Notes under the pieces: generated by a model
Seen by the model: the letters and a program-made list of their open reading frames with translations, nothing else
What the model was told of the DNA's origin: nothing
Databases searched by the model: none
Shown here: positions 36,077-44,081 of the stretch, in pieces
How the letters are laid out: the number at the start of each line of letters is the position of its first letter
Position numbering within the stretch: position 1 is the first letter of the stretch
DNA from: Desulfohalobiaceae bacterium
GTDB lineage: Bacteria; Desulfobacterota; Desulfovibrionia; Desulfovibrionales; Desulfothermaceae
DNA length: 53,848 bases
Direction of reading: 5' to 3'
NCBI GenBank assembly: GCA_021737615.1
Contig: JAIPDR010000003.1
Span: 1-53,848 of the forward strand
Translations under genes and position numbers: made by a program

Positions 36077-37591
36077 TCAGACAACCTTCTTCAATCCCCT
36101 GTCCAGGCCTTTGTGCAGATCAACCAAAAGGCTCTCCTCGATCCGATCCACCCGGACCTTTCCGGCTGAAGCCCCTTTCACGGTACGCACGTCCTTGACC
36201 AGAGCGCAGATCACTGCGGCCTTATCCGCCCGGGCCTGGTAGCCGGCTGCTCCAGCCACCACGGCCGCTTCCAGGAGACTCTGCCTGGGAACCTCTTGAC
36301 CTTTATGGGCCCGCTGAAGAATCACATGGGCCCCCGGACCGTCCTGGGCATGAAACCAATAATCAAAGGGCCTGGCCACTTCGGTCAACAATCTGTGATT
36401 GCTTTTCTGATTTTTCCCCCGAAGTATGACGAACCCCTGGCTGCTTTCAAAAACATGCAGGGAGATCCCTTTCCAGCGCCCGGAGTAACCGGATTCAGGA
36501 GTCTTCTTTGCCCTCCGCCCTGGTACTGCCCTTTCCGTTGGCAGGAACTCCTCGTTTTCCAGGGCCCTGCGCTCATCCAAAAGCTCCTTTCGCCTCCTGG
36601 CCACATGTTCCAGGCCCCTTCTCCCCTTCCTGGACCTTTTGAACATCAGTTCCATGTTCTCAAGCAGAGTGTGCTCAGGATTTAAAGGGATCCTTTGCAG
36701 ACCGCCGTCAGGAGTTTCGACATCCACCTGCTGCATTTTTGCCTGGCGGTCCAGCTGGTAGAGACGAGCCTGCAGCACCTCGGCCTGTTCCCGCTCGGCA
36801 CAGAATCGAAGCAGTCTGGCTTCATCCATTTCCAGGCGCTCCAGGCTCTTATCTATCCTTTTGAGGGCCTGCTTTCGACGCCTTTCCTGAGCAGACCCGG
36901 GGTCGATTTTCTCCAGAAACAGACTCCAGCCGTAGCGCTCAGCCGCTCTCAAGGCCCCGGAAAATATCTCGGTTTTTTCGGTCTCGATGGTGGCAGGCAT
37001 CCTCCAGGGAACGGCATTGGCCACCTGTCCTTTATTCCAGGATACGGAAAACGTGTCCGCTGCATTGTCCTGAAGTTGTGATAAAAGGGCTTGAGCATCG
37101 CCTGAAGGCAACGCCTTCAAGGTCTTGCGCAAGGGAGGTGTCAGTTGCGGGTGTTCGCGATAAATCCGGGGCCGGGACAGGATTTCTTCCAACTGCGGCC
37201 AAACCGGCTCCTGGTCGAATTCCGACGTCAGATCGTCGACCAGGTCGACTCCTTCCTGAAGATCGATCAACAGCCAGTTTCCGGGTCCCGGACTCAGCCT
37301 GAAAGCGGCCTTCCGCTCGGGCCAGGCAATCCGGCAACCGGATAATTTCCTGTTCTGCAGCCGTTTTCTGAGCCACCGGGCCCTGGTCGAAGGGCTCTGC
37401 GGATTATCCGGCTTGGACGAAGCCAAGAAAACCGCCCCCCTCTTCCTTGAGGGTATGATCAAAAGGAACAGCCTAGAGCCAAACTTGAGATTCAGGACAC
37501 CGGGGCTTGGTTCATACACTTTTTCCACCCGTTTTCCCACAAGGGCAGGCCCCAGTTCCTGAAAAAAAAACCGAAAAAAATTTGCCTCCAT
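36077..37591 (-). CDS. NFACT (RqcH/FbpA-like) family protein
   Basis: Member of the NFACT family related to RqcH, which adds alanine tails to stalled peptides on 50S subunits. The N-terminal NFACT-N part is visible (GKRVEKVYEPSPGVLNLKF), a coiled-coil stretch is in the middle, and the C-terminal NFACT-R domain ends the protein (DYWFHAQDGPGAHVIL, KDVRTVKGASAGKVR). The DR motif that I would expect in NFACT-N appears as ER in WPERKAAFRL. It is 504 residues, shorter than RqcH of Bacillus. Function here is inferred only. Confidence 0.85.
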   Translation of the reverse strand: MEANFFRFFFQELGPALVGKRVEKVYEPSPGVLNLKFGSRLFLLIIPSRKRGAVFLASSKPDNPQSPSTRARWLRKRLQNRKLSGCRIAWPERKAAFRLSPGPGNWLLIDLQEGVDLVDDLTSEFDQEPVWPQLEEILSRPRIYREHPQLTPPLRKTLKALPSGDAQALLSQLQDNAADTFSVSWNKGQVANAVPWRMPATIETEKTEIFSGALRAAERYGWSLFLEKIDPGSAQERRRKQALKRIDKSLERLEMDEARLLRFCAEREQAEVLQARLYQLDRQAKMQQVDVETPDGGLQRIPLNPEHTLLENMELMFKRSRKGRRGLEHVARRRKELLDERRALENEEFLPTERAVPGRRAKKTPESGYSGRWKGISLHVFESSQGFVILRGKNQKSNHRLLTEVARPFDYWFHAQDGPGAHVILQRAHKGQEVPRQSLLEAAVVAGAAGYQARADKAAVICALVKDVRTVKGASAGKVRVDRIEESLLVDLHKGLDRGLKKVV

Positions 37592-37612
37592 GGATACGAT
37601 TCAGACCGGCAG

Positions 37613-37975
37613 TCAATACCTGGTGGCTTTCTCCTCTTCTTCCTGCTTGCTCTTGCATTCAATGCACAATGTCGTCACCGGCCTGGCCTTTAAGCGGGGG
37701 ATGCTGATCTCCCCGCCGCAGGCATCGCACAACCCGTAGGTTCCGTCATCTATCCGCTCCAGGGCTTCCGTGACCTTGTTGACCAACTTTCGGTCCCGGT
37801 CCCTCAAGCGCAGAGTAAAAAATTGATCGGATTCCTGAGAAGCCCGATCAGCCGGATCAGCGAAAACCTGACTGGATCCGGACATATCTTCCAGGGTGTT
37901 TTGCCCTTTCTGCTGTATTTCATCGAGCATATTTTCCAGCATTTCCCTGAAATATTGCAAATCTTCCCGTTCCAT
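37613..37975 (-). CDS. dksA: DksA/TraR zinc-finger regulator
   Basis: RNA-polymerase secondary-channel protein that works with ppGpp. A coiled-coil N-terminal half (MEREDLQYFREMLENML) is followed by a four-cysteine zinc finger (CDACGGEI and CIECK). At 120 residues it is shorter than E. coli DksA (151). GGAGG seven bases before ATG 37975 sets the start, so the longer reading that enters the tRNA region is wrong. It is transcribed away from the tRNA cluster. Confidence 0.93.
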   Translation of the reverse strand: MEREDLQYFREMLENMLDEIQQKGQNTLEDMSGSSQVFADPADRASQESDQFFTLRLRDRDRKLVNKVTEALERIDDGTYGLCDACGGEISIPRLKARPVTTLCIECKSKQEEEEKATRY

Positions 37976-38152
37976 AGTCCAACCTCCTGCAAAAAAATGA
38001 GGACTTATCTGCTTAGGAATTCCTGTTTTAGCGTAACTGTCTCTGAAAAGTAAAGGATAAATTCTGCCTCCCTTGGAATAACCGGTTTGAGCCTCCGCAG
38101 AGCGGCCCAAAGGCTCGAGCCTGATAATATTTTCTGATCATGATTCCGGGGC

Positions 38153-38181
38153 TTGACAGGCGCTGAATATTTTCTTACAAA
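38153..38181 (+). promoter_or_regulatory. Promoter of the tRNA cluster
   Basis: A consensus TTGACA (38153-38158) is followed by a 17-base spacer and TACAAA (38176-38181), 15 bases before the first tRNA. This suits a sigma-70 type promoter for a stable RNA unit. No GC discriminator is obvious. Confidence 0.7.
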
Positions 38182-38196
38182 ATTTCTTTCCAGCGA

Positions 38197-38271
<75 letters not shown>

Positions 38272-38278
38272 GGAAAGA

Positions 38279-38353
<75 letters not shown>

Positions 38354-38365
38354 GCTGAACAGGCA

Positions 38366-38440
<75 letters not shown>

Positions 38441-38453
38441 TTTTTTCATGCCG

Positions 38454-38481
38454 GCCAAACCAGGGGTTTGGCTTTTTTTTT
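38454..38481 (+). terminator. Intrinsic terminator after the tRNA cluster
   Basis: Stem GCCAAACC (38454-38461) with GGTTTGGC (38465-38472), loop AGG, followed by nine T residues. A clear rho-independent terminator for the tRNA transcript. Confidence 0.9.
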
Positions 38482-38627
38482 CAATCAGTAGGCCAATCAT
38501 TAACCATTAATTGATACTTGCCGGTCGGATCACATTCATTCCTCGAAGTCAGGCACTGCCAGCCAATCCGAATCCCAATTCGGGCAATGGCAGGTTGAAC
38601 CGGCTATACGCAGCAAAGACAGAACCT

Positions 38628-39392
38628 ATGGGAACAAGACCATCACAACTTCCCTTTTCCGACCAGGATTCGTTGGAAACACTCCTCACCCAGGCCGAAG
38701 CAAAATACCAGACCAGATTCGAACCAGTCAAAGTAGGCCAGCAGGAGTTGCAGATCCTGCAGATTGCGGATATGGAAAGCCACCTGGACAGGATCCTCGA
38801 CACAGCAGATAAGGGCCAGGGTCTGGAACTCCCCTTCTGGGCCAGGATCTGGCCGACCTCGATCCTGCTCAGCTACTATGCCCAGCGGCTCCCAGCCGAC
38901 GCCGGCCTGAACCTGCTGGAGATCGGGGCGGGCATCGGAATCTGCGGGCTTTTTGCGGCCGGGCACGGATTGCGGGTGACCATCTCCGACATCAACGAAG
39001 AGGCCCTGCTCTTTACCAGGATCAACATCCTCAAAAACAACCTCCAGGGCAAGGCCCGGGTGGCCAGATGCGATTTCACAAGCGATCGTCTCGAGACACG
39101 ATTCGACATCATTCTGGGCTCTGAAATCCTCTACCGGGAAGACACTTACCGGCCGCTGTGCAAATTTCTGAGCCGCCACCTCGCCTCCTCGAAATACAGC
39201 GAGGTCATTCTGGCCAAGAACTATCGCCTCAAGGCCAGACAGTTCTTCAAGATGGCCCAAAAAGAGTTTGATATCCAGGAGCGGGTCATCGGGTACAAGG
39301 AACAGTCAATCGGGAACGAGGCCGAGAAAGACAAGCACTTGAGCCAGATCTACCGGATGCGTCCCAGGAAAAACCAACCCAATGGGGCCTAG
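38628..39392 (+). CDS. Class I SAM-dependent methyltransferase
   Basis: Methyltransferase with the SAM motif I NLLEIGAGIGICGLFAA, preceded by LPFWARIWPTSILL, the pattern found in METTL21/PrmA-like protein methyltransferases. FDIILGSEILYRED is the motif IV region. The target is unknown. The ATG at 38628 (255 residues) fits the family better than 38511; the ribosome site is weak. It lies 107 bases upstream of the YcaO-TPR gene on the same strand, so a shared pathway is possible. A hairpin (38556-38593) lies in its leader. Confidence 0.75.
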   Translation: MGTRPSQLPFSDQDSLETLLTQAEAKYQTRFEPVKVGQQELQILQIADMESHLDRILDTADKGQGLELPFWARIWPTSILLSYYAQRLPADAGLNLLEIGAGIGICGLFAAGHGLRVTISDINEEALLFTRINILKNNLQGKARVARCDFTSDRLETRFDIILGSEILYREDTYRPLCKFLSRHLASSKYSEVILAKNYRLKARQFFKMAQKEFDIQERVIGYKEQSIGNEAEKDKHLSQIYRMRPRKNQPNGA

Positions 39393-39499
39393 TCTCATCA
39401 TGGCCCAGGCTGAGGCCATTGCTGCGGCTCCTCAATCCGGCCCGGCTGAAAAAATCGGAAATAGACGTTCGTTTAAATTTATTGCTGGCAATTAGTCTT

Positions 39500-41233
39500 A
39501 TGCTACCTTTAGAGCCCTGCCTCAAACAGTACACGCAAGACCTGGACAAGGCCATCCCCCCCGGCAAGACGGTGGCCAGGGTCAAGGAAGTTTTATCCGG
39601 TTTCGGCAGCGCCATCCTCCGGCAGACCAAGCGGATCGACACAGGGCGGCTGGGCATTCCGGTCTATATTTCGGTCTGCGGTCCCGGGGCCCAAGAGGTG
39701 ATGCCCACCCGGAAACAGATGGGAAAAGGGGCCTCAGCTGAACAAGCCGAGGCCTCGGCCTTGATGGAACTGGTCGAGCGCTACAGCCTGTTTACTTTTT
39801 TTCAGGGCATGCAGAACGCAGAGCCTTTGACCTGGTCCGAGGCGGAGCAAAAATATGGTTCCAGGCTGATCCCCGTCCATGAGATTCTGCATTCGACCAA
39901 GGAAACCCTGTCCCGGAAACAGGCGGTTGAGATCCTGGATCTGACGGGCTGGCACTTCTGCCCCGCCCTGCAGATCGACCGCGAACAGGAGGTGTATGTC
40001 CCTTTGGACTGGTTCAAGATCTTAAACGAGTTCAACGGGTCCTCTGCCGGGAACACCGCCGTGGAATCGATACTCCAGGGTGGGTGCGAGCTTGTCGAGC
40101 GGCATGTCTGCGCAACTATCGAAAGGTCGAAACCGGTCCTGCCCAGTATCGCTCCCGAGTCGATCCACGACCCCGTCCTTCAGGGCCTTCTGCGCTGTTT
40201 TGCCGACAATCGGATCAAGGTCCTGCTAAAGGACTTCAGCCTTGGCTTCGGAATCCCCACAGTAGGGGCCCTGGCTTTCGATCCGGAGACCTTTCCGGAT
40301 CAAAGCGAAATCGTCTTCACCGCCGGCACGGCCACAGAACCGGCCAAGGCCGCTATCAGGGCTCTGACGGAAATCGCCCAATTAGCAGGTGATTTCGAAA
40401 CCGGGAGTCGATACGAGCCCTCGGGGTTGAGCAAATACACCAGTCCCGACGAATTCGCCTGGCTGGAACAGGGCCCCCGGGTCCCCCTTCACAGCCTGCC
40501 GGATATCGGAAATCCGGATCTGCTCCAGGAACTGACCACCCTTGCCCGGGATCTCGATCAAAGAGGCTTTACTTTGTATTCGGTCGATACCGGCCACCCG
40601 GACCTGGGCCTGGCCGCCAACTACAACATCGTGCCGGGCTTCGATTTCAGGGAAAGAACCGAGCACGGCAGCCTGGGACTCTTCACCGGCCGGATACTGG
40701 CCGAGCAGGCCTCAACTGCCGAAGCGCAAAAAGGATTCCGGCTTCTGGATCGAATCTACCCGAAAAATCACTTTGTCCTTTTTTTCCAGGGGCTCGTCAA
40801 ACTGCGCTGTCAGGATATTCAAGAAGCCCTGGAGCACTTTTCCCGGGCCGAACCGATTCAGCCTTCAGCCGAAGATCGGTCGCTGGTCGCCTTTTACCAG
40901 GGCTACGCACTGACCAGGGTCCAGGAATGGGCAGCGGCCGCCAGTCATCTGAACCGGGCGGTCTCTTTGTCCCCTGACTCCCATGCCGGCCACAATTTAC
41001 TGGGCGTGGCCCATTTTAAACTGGGGCACTATGAAAAAGCAGCCCGGGCCTTTCACCGGGCCATAGACATCGACAAGGGTTCCGCCCTTGACCTGGCCAA
41101 CCTCGGGCACTGCTATAAAAAACTAGGGCAGAAGGTCCGGGCGGCCGAGTTTTTGAATTCCAGCCTTGAATTGGACCCCGGACTGGAATCCGCCAGGCAG
41201 GGGTTGCGGGAAATCCTGGAAAAAACACTTTAA
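39500..41233 (+). CDS. YcaO domain protein fused to C-terminal TPR repeats
   Basis: YcaO enzymes activate peptide backbone amides with ATP for azoline or thioamide formation; E. coli YcaO affects ribosomal S12 methylthiolation. The nucleotide-site patches are recognisable: QAEASALMELVERYS, AGNTAVESIL followed by CELVERH, and AIRALTEIAQ. The YcaO part covers about the first 400 residues, and three or four TPRs follow (FYQGYALTRVQEWAAAASHL, then AHFKLGHYEKAARAFHRAI). No TfuA or precursor-peptide gene is adjacent. ATG 39500 gives 577 residues; TTG 39419 is open too. dsrC is the next gene. Confidence 0.82.
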   Translation: MLPLEPCLKQYTQDLDKAIPPGKTVARVKEVLSGFGSAILRQTKRIDTGRLGIPVYISVCGPGAQEVMPTRKQMGKGASAEQAEASALMELVERYSLFTFFQGMQNAEPLTWSEAEQKYGSRLIPVHEILHSTKETLSRKQAVEILDLTGWHFCPALQIDREQEVYVPLDWFKILNEFNGSSAGNTAVESILQGGCELVERHVCATIERSKPVLPSIAPESIHDPVLQGLLRCFADNRIKVLLKDFSLGFGIPTVGALAFDPETFPDQSEIVFTAGTATEPAKAAIRALTEIAQLAGDFETGSRYEPSGLSKYTSPDEFAWLEQGPRVPLHSLPDIGNPDLLQELTTLARDLDQRGFTLYSVDTGHPDLGLAANYNIVPGFDFRERTEHGSLGLFTGRILAEQASTAEAQKGFRLLDRIYPKNHFVLFFQGLVKLRCQDIQEALEHFSRAEPIQPSAEDRSLVAFYQGYALTRVQEWAAAASHLNRAVSLSPDSHAGHNLLGVAHFKLGHYEKAARAFHRAIDIDKGSALDLANLGHCYKKLGQKVRAAEFLNSSLELDPGLESARQGLREILEKTL

Positions 41234-41321
41234 TATCCACATTGGGCCACCTGACCGGGCCAAACATTCTTAAATATATTAAAAAATTATATGTCAGGCC
41301 TGACGGAGGCAGGGCTGACTC

Positions 41322-41350
41322 TTGACAACTTTTTCACGAACGAGTAGACA
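41322..41350 (+). promoter_or_regulatory. Promoter upstream of dsrC
   Basis: TTGACA (41322-41327), a 17-base spacer and TAGACA (41345-41350) lie about 170 bases before dsrC. A second TTGACA occurs near 41426 and a TTGACT near 41448, so several promoters are possible. A perfect 12-base palindrome, GTCAGGCCTGAC (41293-41304), is just upstream and could be an operator. The long leader suits the high expression known for dsrC in sulfate reducers. Confidence 0.55.
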
Positions 41351-41518
41351 ATGTAATTATTCGGCACCTGAAAAGAGTTTTATTCTCGCTGAGGCCGGAG
41401 ACGGGCTTTTATGATTTGACATTTCTGCAAGGATAACGTAGCGGTAATTGACTTTTTCACCGGGTTTTTTAAACATACCAATACTGTTTTGGGAAAATGC
41501 ACTCAAGGAGGTTGACAC

Positions 41519-41836
41519 ATGGCAACGGTAGAATTTAAGGGCAAAACATTTGAAGTCGATGAAGACGGTTTTCTGCAGAGCTTCGACAACTGGAGCGAAG
41601 AGTGGGTCGAATATGTAAAGGACTCTGAGGGAATCAGTGAACTCACAGACGAACATAGAAAAGTGATCGACTTTCTCCAGGATTATTATAAGAAAAACGG
41701 CATCGCGCCCATGGTCAGGATTCTGTCCAAGGTCACCGGGTTCAAGCTGAAAAAAATCTACGAACTCTTTCCTTCCGGTCCCGGCAAGGGAGCCTGCAAA
41801 ATGGCCGGACTGCCAAAACCCACCGGCTGTGTCTAA
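41519..41836 (+). CDS. dsrC: DsrC, sulfur-carrier co-substrate of dissimilatory sulfite reductase
   Basis: DsrC/TusE family protein of 105 residues. In sulfate reducers it carries sulfur as a trisulfide from DsrAB to the membrane complex DsrMKJOP. Both essential cysteines are present, Cys93 and Cys104, spaced by ten residues in the flexible C-terminal arm, so this is true DsrC and not merely a TusE relative. AAGGAGG before the ATG is strong. It has its own promoter region and a hairpin plus terminator after it; dsrAB is not in the window, as usual for dsrC. Confidence 0.97.
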   Translation: MATVEFKGKTFEVDEDGFLQSFDNWSEEWVEYVKDSEGISELTDEHRKVIDFLQDYYKKNGIAPMVRILSKVTGFKLKKIYELFPSGPGKGACKMAGLPKPTGCV

Positions 41837-41886
41837 TATCCAGTTTTGCCTCCTGGCCCAAGAAGGCCAGGAGGCAAAACTGGATA
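41837..41886. repeat. 22-base-pair perfect hairpin after dsrC
   Basis: Perfect arms at 41837-41858 and 41865-41886 with a six-base loop, starting at the base after the dsrC stop. The ends carry TATCCAGTTTTGCC, related to ATCCRGTTT hairpins at 9271, 26045 and 45592. It lies before a true terminator and may stabilise the dsrC mRNA 3' end. Confidence 0.65.
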
Positions 41887-41901
41887 CGGATAAAATCTCG
41901 A

Positions 41902-41930
41902 AAAAGGGCGGGTCTATTCCGCCCTTTTTT
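41902..41930 (+). terminator. Intrinsic terminator of dsrC
   Basis: Arms AAAAGGGCGG and CCGCCCTTTT around the loop TCTATT, ending in a T run. A clear rho-independent terminator about 70 bases after the dsrC stop, separating dsrC from the MoaE-like gene. Confidence 0.88.
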
Positions 41931-41989
41931 CATCTTTAGTGCCTTTTTTTGCGCAGACTTTGCACGAGCCTGAAGGATACAATCAGAGC

Positions 41990-42355
41990 ATGGACCTGAA
42001 CAAAGCGTTAGCAGAACTGAAAACGAGGCCGGGCTTTGCCGACCGGGTGGGCATGGTCCTTATTCACAACGGAGTGGTCCGAGGCTATTCGCGGGACGGG
42101 CAGAAAAGGATCAAAGAACTCAAGGTCAAGCCGGATCAGGAAACCATAGAAGCCATTCAACAAAAATACAGCCGAAGCCCCGGGATCTTTGCGGTTCTGA
42201 TCCAGGCCCGGGAAGGAGTCTTTCGCCCCGGAGACGACCTTTTGCACATCATTGTGGCCGGGGACATCAGGGAAAACGTAAAACCCGTTCTTTCCGAAGT
42301 CCTGGAAGAGGTCAAGACCAGGGCCATGCACAAGGAAGAACGGGAAGCCACCTGA
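41990..42355 (+). CDS. MoaE-like protein with altered active site
   Basis: 121-residue protein resembling MoaE, the large subunit of molybdopterin synthase, which takes sulfur from MoaD thiocarboxylate. Similar regions are HNGVVRGYSRDGQKRIKEL, FRPGDDLLHIIVA and VKTRAMHKEE. The usual HR pair after the beta strand reads IR and the PFW before the last lysine is missing, so activity is doubtful; it might be a divergent or paralogous MoaE. ATG 41990 is preferred. moaD is not adjacent. Confidence in the fold is moderate. Confidence 0.65.
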   Translation: MDLNKALAELKTRPGFADRVGMVLIHNGVVRGYSRDGQKRIKELKVKPDQETIEAIQQKYSRSPGIFAVLIQAREGVFRPGDDLLHIIVAGDIRENVKPVLSEVLEEVKTRAMHKEEREAT

Positions 42356-42375
42356 GAGACCATGGATGACCCGTC

Positions 42376-43248
42376 TTATCCCCTTGCCTTCCTCGTCCAT
42401 GCTTTCTTGATTCCAGCCGCCTCCTGCACGCCCAAAACCCCGGAGACGAGATCCCTGACTCTTCGCGCCTCTTCCGGTTTATCCCGCTTCAGACAGCCCT
42501 GAGCATAACGGGCAACCCTCTGCCGGAGATTTTCAGCCGCCAGGCGTCTCTTTTCCAGGGGAAGATCCTCGCGGGCCAATAGATTCCGGAGGCTGTAGAT
42601 CCGGTACAGATCAAGCCCGATGATCTTCCGGGAGAGCTGGTCGGGATGGCCTCCGTATTTCACGACCAGCGGCTGCGGCAAAAAGCCGACCGGGTAATGC
42701 AGACTGCTTCTCAGCCAGAGATCGTAGTCTTCACAGGCGGGCAGGGACTCATCAAAAGGACCGATCGCTTCCCAGCAGGACTTGGTGATCATCACCGCGG
42801 AAGGGCTGATCAGGCAGAGCTCGAGCGAAGGCTCGAAGAGCCACCCCCCCTTCTTGGCATGTTTTTTCTTCGGGTTGACCCTTTCTCCCTTCCTGATCCA
42901 GATCTCATCGGTCTGGCTTATTTCCCAGCCGCCCAGACGCATGAACCGCAGCTGCAGCTCCAGCTTTTGCGGCTGCCAGCGGTCGTCCGAATCCAGAAAG
43001 GCGATCATTCCCCCTTTGGACACGGCGGCGCCCAGATTCCTGGCCCTGGAAACCCCGAAGTGTTCCTGGGTCAGGATCCTTAACCTTTGGTCGCGCATAT
43101 CGGCCAGGACCTGCCCGGTCTTGTCAGTGGAACCGTCATCCACTATAATCAGCTCCAGATTCCGGTAGGTCTGCCCAAGCACCGAATCTACAGCCCGGGG
43201 CAGAAGTTGAGCCCGGTTATATGTAGGAGTCACAATTGAAACCAGCAC
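42376..43248 (-). CDS. Family 2 glycosyltransferase
   Basis: GT-A fold glycosyltransferase with VSIVTPTYNRAQLLPRAV at its start, the nucleotide-binding VDDGSTDKT and the metal site FLDSDDRW. Domain length and the C-terminal helices fit cell-surface polysaccharide enzymes; donor and acceptor are unknown. The probable start is GTG 43248, where the normal GT2 N-terminus begins. That start overlaps by 13 bases the start of the divergent gene at 43236. It stands alone, with no polysaccharide cluster. Confidence 0.88.
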   Translation of the reverse strand: MLVSIVTPTYNRAQLLPRAVDSVLGQTYRNLELIIVDDGSTDKTGQVLADMRDQRLRILTQEHFGVSRARNLGAAVSKGGMIAFLDSDDRWQPQKLELQLRFMRLGGWEISQTDEIWIRKGERVNPKKKHAKKGGWLFEPSLELCLISPSAVMITKSCWEAIGPFDESLPACEDYDLWLRSSLHYPVGFLPQPLVVKYGGHPDQLSRKIIGLDLYRIYSLRNLLAREDLPLEKRRLAAENLRQRVARYAQGCLKRDKPEEARRVRDLVSGVLGVQEAAGIKKAWTRKARG

Positions 43249-44081
43249 AGTGCACCAATGAAGACCAAAACAGACGCGTACAAACCCTTCAGGAAAAAAT
43301 CCTCGAAATCTTCGGACAGGGATTCACCATCTCCACGGACACCGTCCACTTTCTGGACTCGACCTTTGGTGTCTCGGAAATAGAGGGGCTCAGGCAGATA
43401 CTGGGGCAGACCGAAAGCTCGGATGCCGAAACCCTGAGGGAAATGCTCTTTTTCCCGGAAAAAAGCCAGCGCCTGCAGCTCGAGCCGATATTGGAAAGAA
43501 AAATCTATCAAGCCGAGGACCTTCCCCTTATCTGCGCCCTGATCATGAAAAAAAAACCCGAAGTCGTCTTCAGGTATCTAGACCATGATTTGAAAATCCG
43601 GCTCACTGCCGAGCCAGCAAGGAAATTTGTGGCCAGGCTGGGAATCGACAAGCAATTGGAGCAAAGGACAAAAGAGTGCATCCGCAAAACATGCTCCAGG
43701 CAGGACGCATACGAAGTGCAGGTCAGGCTACGGACAGCTCCGTATGAACTCAATGCAGGCGGCGCCGCCTTTTTTCGAAAATTTCTCCTCGCATTCGGCC
43801 GGACAAAACCGTTTTGGGATCTGTTTGATTTTGTCCTTGGTTTTCTCCAGGAGTGTGATCCTGATGCCGATTTTCAGCAGGAACTCCAGGACAAGAAGTT
43901 TTTCCTGGAACTGGCCCTGAAAAAGGCCGAACAACTGGAACGGGATCTCAAAACTCAGCCAGTGGAAATCCTGCATATGCAGAGGGTAAACATCCTGTCC
44001 CTGGACCGGAGGACGATCACACACGAGATCGAGATGGTCGAAGACCTCTTGAAGGCCCTCTATCCGCCTCCAGGGCCTTAA
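43236..44081 (+). CDS. Helical protein of unknown function
   Basis: I do not recognise a family. 281 residues, soluble and mostly helical, rich in charged residues. Two regions look repetitive in composition (LREMLFFPEKSQRLQLEPIL and KKFFLELALKKAEQLERDL). The start is TTG with AGGAG six bases upstream, which is good evidence that translation begins here. It is divergent from the glycosyltransferase with overlapping 5' ends and convergent with nadD, overlapping its stop by four bases. Confidence 0.65.
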   Translation: MKPAQCTNEDQNRRVQTLQEKILEIFGQGFTISTDTVHFLDSTFGVSEIEGLRQILGQTESSDAETLREMLFFPEKSQRLQLEPILERKIYQAEDLPLICALIMKKKPEVVFRYLDHDLKIRLTAEPARKFVARLGIDKQLEQRTKECIRKTCSRQDAYEVQVRLRTAPYELNAGGAAFFRKFLLAFGRTKPFWDLFDFVLGFLQECDPDADFQQELQDKKFFLELALKKAEQLERDLKTQPVEILHMQRVNILSLDRRTITHEIEMVEDLLKALYPPPGP

